Origin: Euphorbia lathyris | Taxonomy: Eukaryota > Streptophyta > Magnoliopsida > Malpighiales > Euphorbiaceae | Assembly (NCBI RefSeq): GCF_963576675.1 | Contig: NC_088910.1 | Coordinates: 89,596,104 to 89,660,103 of the forward strand | Direction: 5' to 3' | Length of the DNA: 64,000 bases | In this document: positions 22,250-31,634 of the stretch, in pieces | How positions within the stretch are numbered: position 1 is the first letter of the stretch | Layout of the letters: each line of letters starts with the position of its first letter | Position numbers and translations under genes: made by a program | Notes under the pieces: model-generated | What the model was told of the DNA's origin: nothing | The model's input: only the letters and a program-made list of their open reading frames with translations | Databases searched by the model: none

Positions 22250-22690
22250 TGACACTTTTGAATTTATTTTTGGGATCTGTCTTCTGTTTGTCATCTTGTT
22301 ATTTGGACAAAACTATCTAGTTTGCCAACTCCCAGCAAGCTTCAGTGTGGTGGCCAACCTGTAGTACGCTTTGGCGTTTCTTCTAACGGTTACATGCTCC
22401 CCTCCTTTGGGTTCGGGATATGTAATGTCCCGCTTATATTGAATCTTTTCTTTTATATTGTGGCAAGTTGGAAGCTTTAAACATTCTGTCTGCTTCGTAC
22501 CCCAGGATCCGTGCTGTGAATGGCGAATTCATGTTAACTTGATGGCGTACCTTTCTGCATTGTTCTCTTGTCTATATAGAGCGGCATGCACTCGCCTTTC
22601 AATCTCATCATTCGTGTGTTCAATGTTGAATCGTGATAGTAAATCCGGCTCTTGATCTTGATATCGATCATGTTGAGGTTATGCTTGGAG
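22250..22690 (-). pseudogene. F1: gag-like remnant
   Basis: Minus strand pieces NSPFTARILGYEADRMFKAS and VGHHTEACWELAN resemble the core and the C-terminal zinc-knuckle part of gypsy gag. It is heavily decayed and the frame is broken. Confidence 0.45.
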
Positions 22691-22724
22691 CTATGGTTTA
22701 ACGCGGATGGATGTTGTCACAACC

Positions 22725-23075
22725 GTGGGAGCCATTTTATCTAGCTTCGAATATCTTGTCTCCGCATCCTTCAAGATTTTGCTAACATAATAGATGGAGA
22801 ACTGCTGACCTTCTTCTTTTTGAATAACCACGGTGCATATAGCTTTATCCATGACAGATTGATACAAATGCAGGTCTCCCCTTCAGATTGGTCTGCTCAT
22901 CAAGGGTGGTTCTGCTAGGAATTGTTTTATACCTTGATATGCTTGTTGACAATCTTTCTAGTATGATGATCCGCCCGTTCAACCTCTGGATCTTTCTCAC
23001 CCATTGTGGGGTTTTCATTTAGGCGCTCTTTTCACCTTTTTCCTCGCATGGCTTTTATTTTATCTGGATTTGCTC
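22725..23075 (-). pseudogene. F1: gypsy RT thumb and RNase H remnant, out of normal order
   Basis: The minus strand encodes NPDKIKAMRG (RT connection) and then VIQKEEGQQFSIYYVSK and LKDAETRYSKLDKMA (start of RNase H). In this minus-oriented element the fragment lies upstream of the gag and protease remnants, opposite to the usual gag-PR-RT-RH order. F2 has the same arrangement. Confidence 0.7.
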
Positions 23076-24996
23076 TAACTCCTTTTTGGCCAATGACATA
23101 GTCAAGGAATTTTTCTGAAGTGACTCTGCATATACACTTCTTTGGATTGAGCTTTATTTTTCATATCAGTGTTTGCACTGGTTGTAGTATTAGCAACTCC
23201 CTTGTACCTGTGGGTTAGCACTGAAAGAACTCCAGAAGTGGGGCATACTATGTCCATTATTAAAAGATTGTGGTAAGTCATAAAAGCTATATTCACTTAC
23301 CTTGAGGATCAATGGCTTGATCCATGGAACATACTTCATAGCAAAAGAATGTTTGCATTTGCCTTGTTGGCAAATATCACGTATGATGCAATGTCTCTTT
23401 ATGGAATTTTTAGTTCATATTGGAATCAACTTAATAATTCCTTCACGTTGGTCCCTGACTCTAGAATGAGCTTAGTCAAAGGATAAAACCGAGTAAATAT
23501 TATATGTCAAACAAATTCATAATAGAATTTTAATCGTGCTTGTTTTAATAATAATATCACGTATAATGGTCATAACCATAAAGATTGCTACTGCACATGA
23601 ATATCATAATGAATTCTTAATAAATAACCATAATGAGAATGGTTTAAGAATAATGTCCTTTTGTATTTCAATGCGCATTAATATCCAAGATAGCATATTT
23701 ATTTTAAACGTCATAAAAGTTATGGCATTCTATATTGGGTAAGATATCTTACATAGTTGCTATTTACTTGCAATTAATATTGTGCATCCATACATTAATG
23801 GCATTCAGAGATCATTAAAGCCTCATTTGAATGAGGTATAATTAAAGAAAGGTAAGTGATGATTTAATAATATAGTTATATATAAAATTACTCTTATATC
23901 ATTTCATTTGTACGAATAAAATAGAAGAGAAATGGTAATTTTAGAAGAAAAATACATGTACCATGATTCTCCTCCAATTTTTAAGGAATTCTCATGTATA
24001 TCCTAAGAATTTTGCATAAATTAATGTTCTGATCCGAAACCGACACTTGCACTATTTTTTAGTTAGCTCAGGACATGAAAGTTTTGTTTATCCAATTTGG
24101 TAATTCATCAGCCCATAATGGCCTTAATAGTTAGGGACAATTACAGGATAATTACAAATAGACTCAATATTTTCAAGTCTCTTGTGTTGGTAACAGAAAT
24201 TCTAACAATGTCAAATAAACAGTTTTTATATGAATAGACACATCCTTGTAAAAAAGGGAATGAAATAACTGTTTGACAAAAAATATTCAAAAATATGAAT
24301 TTTTGATATTAAAAGTACTATATAGGAGAAAAGCCATATATAGATGGTGAATTGTACAAGGAAAAACCAAATATGATTTTTTTTGTAATTTCTTCTAATA
24401 GTTATATGCATGTTCATCCAAAAGACCGACCAGATCTAAATCATTTGTAATTACGTGAGCCCTTTTATGATATTTTAATATCAAATGACAAAATCACATT
24501 GAATGGATGAATTTTTTTGTAAATCCCAAGATTACGGGTCTTATACATGCGTTTGTACTAATTCAATGATAATATCATATTACACTTGCCATGCATAAAA
24601 ATATGAGGGCACAGTAAGCATGCAAGATTTAATGAAAGATTTATGTCTATGACTTCATCTTTCACAGTTTATTAGATTTATCATAATAACATGTAATGAT
24701 ATTCATAGCACTTTATAAGAGTGAGGGATCTCAATTTTCTTTAATTAAAAATGGAATAAGAAATGGGAGGAAACTTATCTTTTTCATCATAAAATTCCAG
24801 ATTCAATGTAGAAAACTCTTTCCCACCAATATATGGAGAACTGTATATTTGGATAGATTTGTTGTACTGATTGAGCCAAAGTTTGAGATTGTGATTTCTA
24901 TTCCGTTGACTCCATTGTTTTGTTCTTTGTGAAACTCTATACAATCAAGGTTTTGTGATCTTCTATTTGTTAGAGATCCACGTTCACCGCACCAAT
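23076..24996. other. F1 AT-rich leader region, no coding signal
   Basis: Between the primer site at the right LTR and the RT remnant I see only AT-rich DNA with short chance ORFs. F2 has a shorter version (about 51607-53144) lacking roughly 0.4 kb present here. Confidence 0.6.
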
Positions 24997-27900
24997 TGAT
25001 AACTAGTGGAGAATTTCCGATTGTCTTCCGTCCCTGTAGGGGCGTCGTTGGGTTCGACGGGGGGAAGCTCCGATGCCAAAGTCAGTAAGGAAGAACAAGA
25101 GAGCAAACTGAATTGACAAAGGGTAAGTAAAAGTGTACCTTGATAGCCTAGGGATGTAGGCTATATATAGCTAGGAAGTCGTAAGCTTCAGCAACTAGAA
25201 GGTCTCCATTAATGCTCCATTAATGGCGGTTACTAGTTACCTTTAAGCTGGCGGTTACTGGTTACCTTTAACCTGGCGGTTAGCTAATTGATAGCTCATT
25301 AATGGTCTTTATGGCCGAGTCGGCGGTTAGCCGTTACTATGATGAATCAGGTGAAAGAGGAGATTCGCCTCATAGGTTCGCCAGCGGATCTCACTGAGCT
25401 GAACCGTGGAGATCCGCCATCCGGTTCTTCTTGCGGCGTTCTCAAGGTGAATATCCCTTTTGGTCCTTGGGATAATATTCTGTCAGTAAGATGAATATCC
25501 CTTTTCGTATTCTTTGATCCGTCAAGGCGTATGTACGCTCTCCTTGAGAGCTATGGCGGGTCTCCGCTACTCGCTCTCTTCGGGCGTATCTCGTTATGGC
25601 GTATCTCGCCATGGTCCACGTGGCGTGGCATAATGCTAGAGACTCCTTCCTTTTCCTCATTATTTGCATATTCTCCCCTACATTAATTATCATTAATTCC
25701 ACATTAATCATGTATAAATATCTCTTTTAGAAGGAATAATGGTTTGCCATTATTTCTATTAATTTTCCCTTATTCCTTATTCAAGAATAATTTGGGTTGT
25801 TATCAAGAGATTTCCGTGGTTTTATCAGTGATAGCACTGGGCCTCAATACACTTGGTCTAATGGGCGGCTTGGTACTGAGAATGTCGAAAGCAAAATTGA
25901 CAGAGCTCTTGTAAATGAGGATTTCATGGATTCCTGGGATCGCATCAACTGCTCCGTTCTTCCTCGTCACCATTCGGATCATTGTCCGCTACTCCTCTCT
26001 TGCACGGCTGGCAATCCTAGGAAGTCGCGGTTCCGTTTTTTTGAAATGTGGACTACTGCGGATTCGATTGAGAAGCTAATTGCTGATCACTGGCGGGATT
26101 CGCACATCTCGTTACCACCGGCTCAGCTACTATGTCACAAGCTTAAATCCCTCAAGCCCAAGCTGCGTGTTTGGAATAGGGAAGTTTTTGGTAGAGTGGA
26201 TTTGAACATCTCTGCGGCTAAGCTTGAGCTAGAAAACATCCAGAAACTTATTTCTGATCTTGGGTTGAATGAGGAAAGGAGGGAAAATGGAGGTGGAGGC
26301 GCAGAGAATTCTTGACCTTCAGTTATACCGTCAGGAGCTCTTGGCTCGTGAGAAAAGCAAAGAAAAATGGTTGGCTGCGGGAGATAGAAATTCAAGCTTC
26401 TTCCATCGTTCTATCAAAAATAAAAAGGTCCATTCCTCTCTAGATAGCCTGATTATTGATGGGGTCTTAACGTCTGATGAGAATTCTATTGCTCAACATG
26501 CTGTTGATTATTACTCCTCATTATTCACTGGGGATTTGCTTAATATTGATTATACTGCCGTCGCAGAAGTAATCCATCCTTGCATCTCGGGCGAAGCTAA
26601 CAGTGAGCTCTTGCGTCGGCCTTCAGATGAGGAGATTAGGTCTACTGTTTTCGCCATGAGCCGTGATAGTTCGCCTGGTCCGGATGGGTATGGTGGAGCC
26701 TTTTATCAGCATTTCTGGGCAATTATCGGTTCCGATGTGTGCAACATGGTGAAAGGGTTTTTTGACACGGGTTACATGCTGCCTGGCATGAATTCCAGTA
26801 TCATGGCGCTTCTTCCAAAGATTGACAGTGCTAACGAAATTCATCAATTTAGACCCATTGCCATGGGAAACTTCAGTTATAAAATAATCTCCAAGATCCT
26901 TTCGGATAGATTGGCGCCAATTGCCGCAGGAATTGTGTCAGACAATCATTTCGGGTTCATTAAAGGTCAAAGTATACATCACTGTATTGCAACGGCTTCT
27001 GAAGGAATAAATATGTTGAAAAAGAAGTGCTTTGGAGGGAATATGGCTTTGAAAATTGATATTAAGAAGGCCTTTGATACTTTGGACTGGAACTTTATGC
27101 TAGCCGTGCTTGAAGCTTTCGGTTTCTCTTTACACTTCAGAAATTGGATTCTTGAAATTCTTCGCTCTGCTCGAATCTCTATTGCATTAAGTGGGCAGCA
27201 AAGGTTACTTTGCCTGTTCTCGTGGTGTCCGTCAAGGTGATCCGCTCTTGCCGATTCTCTTTGGTTTAACTGAAGATTTCTTCAGCCGTTGGTTGGCCAG
27301 TCTTGTGAGTGAAGGAAAATTTGTTCCGATGGGTTACACATGGAACTCCAACTTTCCGTCACACCTACTGTATGCGGATGATATGATGTTGTTTGGCAGA
27401 GCTACAGTTAGCAATATGCGCTGCATTCAGGAGCTTTTTTCCTTTTATGCCTCTATCTCGGGTCAATCGGTAAATTAGGATAAATCCGAGGCCATTTTTG
27501 GGAATCATATCAGCAATCAAAGACGAAGCAGGCTGATGAATATTTTGGGTATAAGGCAAGCTTCTCTCCCCTTTCCCTATCTTCGCATCCCCCTATTCCA
27601 AGGCGCCCCAAAAAAGCGTTTTCTGCAGCCTCTAATGGACAAGTTTCTCGCCAATTTCAGTCTCTGGCGGGGAAGGACACTCTCCTTTGCTGGCCGCCTC
27701 ACTCTTATCAAAGCCGTCTTGACAGGTGCTTTGATTCAATCATTTTTTATTTATAAATGGCCTGCTTCTCTTCTCTCCAAAATCAATAAGGCTGTCAGAA
27801 ACTTTCTCTGGACGGGCGACAGGGACACTCGGAAGCTGATTTCAGTTCCGTGGAAAATTTGTTGCAATAGGCTGAATGAGGGTGGTTTGGGCATCAAGGA

Positions 27901-28889
27901 GTTTAAAGTCTTCAATTCTGCTTTTCTTGGGAAGTTTAGTTGGGATTTAATCCAAGATAATTCTTTCATCCCCACCTTGCTTCGGTCGCGGTTCTTTGAG
28001 CAATCGGGGATTCATAGAAAATATATCTTAAACTCTGCGATTTGGTCTTCTGTGCGAGATTCTATTGCTCAGATTAGAAATGAAGTGGTTTGGTGGTTCG
28101 GGAGTAATTCTTCGCTGAATTTTTGGACTGACCTCTGGATCTTCCCGCCGGTTTCTGATCAGTTGCAAATTCCGATTAAGGAGCAACACAACCTCTTTGA
28201 ACCTATCAGCAGCTTCCGGTCTGATAATGACTGGTCCAACTTACAGTGGTTGCCTGCGCACATTCAGTCCAATATCAGGCGAATCAAACAGAACATTGAA
28301 GGCCAGGACACTTGTGTTTGGAAGCCATCAACTTCAGGTAAGCTTACAGTGCGAGAACTTTACCGTTCCCATCGGACTGCTGCTTCTATCAACTGGCATA
28401 GGTTCTTATGGAATGCGGCTATCCCTCTTAGACGATCTGTTGTCTGCTGGCTCATTATCAATAATCGTATCTCTGTTCAGACTAGCATCCAAGGGCGCGG
28501 TTTTCAGATTGCTTCAAGATGTGAGCTGTGCAAGTGTAATGTGGAAACCATTGATCATCTGTTTGTTGTCTGTCCTGTTGCGACAAGCCTTTGGTTTATT
28601 GTTTTCAACTTATTTGGTGTGCTTTGCTGTCGAGGTATGACTTTCGCTGATTTTTTCTCGTCAGTGCGCGCTGTGCATCTTAGGCCGAGACTGCGGTTAG
28701 GCTGGAATCACGCTGTCATCACCAACCTGTGGTTTATTTGGAAGACCAGAAATTCAGCGGTTTTTGAAGATGAGCTTCCTTCGATCCAAATTTTGCAGCG
28801 ACGTCTGCGCGTACTTATCCGCGAGTTCCGCCCCGGAGAACGCCCTCCGCCAGCTTCGGATTTTCTATTCGTGTGATAGCTTCGGCCAA

Positions 28890-29377
28890 CAACTGGTTGG
28901 ATTAAGGTAAATACGGATGGAGCCGTTTCGGGTGTGCCCGGAATGGGCGGTGCAGGAGGGATTTTCAGAAATTGCAGGGGTTTTGTCAAAGGCTGTTTCG
29001 CCTTCCCTATCCCAGACACTTATGCGCAGGTGGCGGAGTTATCAGCTATTGTTTTTGCCGTTGATACGGCATGGGAAAGGGATTGGCATTGCCTTTGGAT
29101 TGAATCCGACTCCCTTTATGTCGTTAATTTACTGGTTGCAAATTCCACGGAAGTCCCCTGGATTGTCAAGCAAGACGGGTGCAGATGCTTGGCTCGAGTT
29201 TCTGCTATGAATTGCCGTTTCACACACATTTTCAGGGAGGGTAATCAGGCGGCGGATAGGCTAGCAAACTTTGGCAAGACAGCTTCGTCGATTATGTGGT
29301 GGACGTCTGCCCCCTTCTTCCGTGAGTCTCTAGTTTTTGACGACATTTGTGGTTTAGCACATATTCGTTTCCCTTAG
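28890..29377 (+). pseudogene. LINE 1 RNase H domain (RVT_3 type)
   Basis: Encodes VNTDGAVSG, GGIFRNCRG, AELSAIVFAVDTAW, WIESDSLYVV and FREGNQAADRLANFG, the ordered signature of plant LINE RNase H with its acidic residues. It is separated from the previous part by a TGA at 28874-28876 and a frame change. It ends with a stop at 29375-29377. Confidence 0.88.
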
Positions 29378-29530
29378 TTTCTTTTATTTTCTTTTCTTTT
29401 CCCTCTCCTTGTAATTGTATTTTTTCTATTCTTTTTAATAATATTCGGGTTGTTGGTTTGTGCTGGGGGTGCCAACCTAGTTGGGATGTCCGGCCTCTCC
29501 TTCGCGTCCCATCCTTTCAGTTAAAAAAAA

Positions 29531-30212
29531 TATAAATTAATTAGATTAATTTATATTAGAATTTATAAAATTAATTATTTGATAAAAGAAAAGATAATGT
29601 GTATTTTTTTTAAAAAAAAAAACTACCCAACCATTCCTTTATTTGTAAAGTTTTTTTTGTTGACTCTATTTCTCACATAGGTTGTTTTTTATTTTCTGCC
29701 ATTAATCTACAGAGAGTTTTAAAAGTTTGGACTTTTTTGCACAAATCAATCCTAAAGATGATGGTGATCATTGTTAGCATATCAGATGATTTAATTAGTT
29801 GTTGCTCAAACTCACATCAAAGGGATCAACTTTATGTTCGGTAATAATTCTTTTAATACATGTGTTTATAGAAATGTTTCCGTCTTATTTTCTATGACTA
29901 AAACCGAATCAAAACATCTTTAATGATATCAGAGCTAAATATGTATGCTTTGAATCGGGTTCTTAAAAAAGTTGTTCCGTTGGTTATAATGTTGGTTGAA
30001 TTGAAATTGAGTTTTGGAACTGTTTTAATTTTAATTTTGTATCTGATTTTCGAGAATTTTAAAGATAGTAATTAAATGTAAAATGAATTTAGTGATGATT
30101 AATAAAGAAAGAGATGTAGATAATGATGGAACAGACAGCATGCCAGAAAACGACACACTGAAATGAGCAGAAATCATGTGCTGAAGCATGGAACGACTCA
30201 AACATGATACAT
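29531..30212. other. AT-rich intergenic DNA upstream of the defensin gene
   Basis: No coding or repeat structure recognised, apart from A/T tracts. Confidence 0.5.
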
Positions 30213-30245
30213 TCACGTGAGTTCCTTCCTTCCTGTATATATATA
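30213..30245 (+). promoter_or_regulatory. G-box and TATA box of the defensin gene
   Basis: TCACGTGA (G-box core CACGTG at 30214-30219) lies 16 bp before TATATATATA (30236-30245). The TATA box is only 28 bp from the start codon, which implies a very short 5' leader or a start site closer than usual. Confidence 0.5.
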
Positions 30246-30273
30246 CAAACAAAGAACCAAAACTATCTACACA

Positions 30274-30559
30274 ATGGAGAAGAAGAATTTAGTTTCCATA
30301 TTGTTGCTGATGCTCATTGTCTTCGCTTCTCGTAAGTAGTTTTATTTCTAAACTCATTAAATTTACTATCATCGTATGAATGTATATTGAATGTGCAGAA
30401 GAAGAGGCAGAAGGAAGGGTATGTGAATCACAAAGCCATTATTTCAAAGGGCCATGCAGCGGAGACCACAACTGTGCTATGGTTTGTAGGAATGAAGCTT
30501 TCTCCGGCGGCCGATGCAGAGGTTTCCGCCGTCGTTGTTTCTGTACTAGGCTTTGCTGA
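30274..30559 (+). CDS. Plant defensin (gamma-thionin family) precursor, two exons
   Basis: Exon 1 is 30274-30331 and exon 2 is 30399-30559, with a 67-bp GT-AG phase-1 intron. The intron splits the codon at the end of the signal peptide, as is usual for plant defensin genes. The precursor has 72 residues: a secretory signal ([19 protein letters not shown] and a few more) and a mature part of about 47 residues starting RVCESQS. Cysteine spacing is C-x10-C-x5-C-x3-C-x9-C-x6-C-x-C-x3-C, the full set of eight. There is no C-terminal propeptide. The gamma-core is [12 protein letters not shown]; the RGFRRR loop equals the one in Medicago MtDef4, where it is linked to phosphatidic acid binding and antifungal action. 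Likely a secreted antimicrobial peptide. Coding potential is intact. Confidence 0.95.
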
Positions 30560-30641
30560 TTAACTAGATCAGACCAAATTTGGCCATTGTTAGATCTTAT
30601 TAAATCTCCTGTCATGTTTTGAATGTCCATCTTAAAATTCT

Positions 30642-30647
30642 AATAAA
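30642..30647 (+). terminator. Polyadenylation signal of the defensin gene
   Basis: AATAAA, 83 bp after the stop codon. No competing signal is closer. Confidence 0.55.
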
Positions 30648-30659
30648 CTTAGATCTTGA

Positions 30660-31634
30660 TCTGCTCTGGTGTGACTTTCTATAATGCTATTGTTTTTCCT
30701 TTTTATTGGATTATGTTTTGCTTTCTGTGAAGTTTAAACTTCTTCTTTATTTACTACCCCACATATTCTCTTATTATATACTATGTGATGAGGGATTGAG
30801 AGAAACAACTCTAAAACAATAGAGATGAATTTTTAATCTAAATTCAAAGAGCTCGAAATCCACCAATTTGTAAGTTGCTGTTTTGATTCATAAAAAATTA
30901 TACCCATCAAAACTCAACTAATAAATGTCTTAACACAATATCGTAAAATGTTTAGTGACGAAAAATTCTAAATCTTTAATTTTTCTGACAAAAAATGTAA
31001 AATTTCCTAATTTTTTGTGATGAAAAATGCAAAATCGTTTTAAAAAAAAATATGTATTATTTTCGTGAGTTCTTTAATAAAAAAACGTAAATTGTAATGT
31101 TTCCGACTCGTAATCATCCATTTCCGAAGTCTGGATTGTCACGCATCACTTATTTTCATAATTTCAATTATTGTTGTTCGGATTTATAATTTTGGAGAGA
31201 AAATTTTCAATTTTTGATCAAAATTATGAGAAGGCAAAAAAATCCAAATGGAGACAGTGATAAGTAATTTGAGGACGGTATTTAGCATTCCACATAATTT
31301 AATAGGCAAAGGCAAACATTATTACAAATTGAATTATATATTAGTGATGTAATTTCAAATTATTTTTGAATTATACTAACAGATTACAGTCTCATACAAA
31401 ACAAAAAAAAAGGAGCCTTTGCCCTTAAATCTGGGCTCCCAATTTACCAGCTCAATACATCTCCACTTCCCAAAACTTTGACGCCTTCCATCCACAGGAG
31501 GGAGATTAGATTATACAAGTGGTGTAAAGAGAATTTTATATATAATTTATGACTAGTTAGCATATGAAGCTTTGGTTCTACTACTTCATCTAGCTGCTTC
31601 CTTCTTACAGCCATTCACGTCGGATACAGTATTA
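30660..31634. other. AT-rich intergenic DNA
   Basis: Between the defensin gene and the next gene. It likely includes the 3' UTR of the minus-strand gene in its right part. No other structure seen. Confidence 0.5.

Larger units (their letters stand above)
18734..25805 (-). mobile_element. Element F1: LTR element with scrambled gypsy remnants, probably non-autonomous
   Basis: Ends TGATAAC and GTTATCA with target duplication AGAGA at 18729-18733 and 25806-25810. LTRs are 18734-19542 and 24997-25805, both 809 bp, with about five differences by eye, so the insertion is young. Orientation is minus: the polypurine tract TTTAGGGGGGGCTTC (19543-19557) borders the left LTR and the primer site TTGGTGCGGTGA borders the right one; I cannot name the primer tRNA. 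The LTR TATA box is the minus-strand CTATATATAG near 18897. No intact ORF is present. A second family member is F2 (47456-53848). Confidence 0.9.
18275..28876 (+). pseudogene. LINE 1 ORF2: endonuclease and reverse transcriptase (interrupted)
   Basis: Endonuclease: YWNCRGISN at the start, LVCLSEP, a GDFNAL region near 18665 with a one-base deletion, then after F1 the YTWSNGR and HHSDHCPLLL motifs (25850-25990). Reverse transcriptase: SPGPDGYGGAFY near 26680, RPIAMGN, GFIKGQSIHHC, ALKIDIKKAFDTLDW, RGVRQGDP and the catalytic YADDMMLFG near 27375. A zf-RVT segment follows (CELCKCN...HLFVVCP, 28520-28580). Frame changes lie near 26275 and 27200 and an in-frame TAG at 27477-27479, so it is not functional. 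Confidence 0.9.
17576..29530 (+). mobile_element. L1-like LINE 1, 5'-truncated, split by element F1
   Basis: Carries ORF1 (end), endonuclease, reverse transcriptase, zf-RVT and RNase H in order, then a 3' UTR and an A tail (29523-29530). The AT-rich 12-mer TATAAATTAATT occurs at 17564-17575 and again right after the tail at 29531-29542, a plausible target duplication. Removing F1 (18734-25805) and one AGAGA copy rejoins the endonuclease frame exactly. Net length is about 4.9 kb. Confidence 0.82.
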
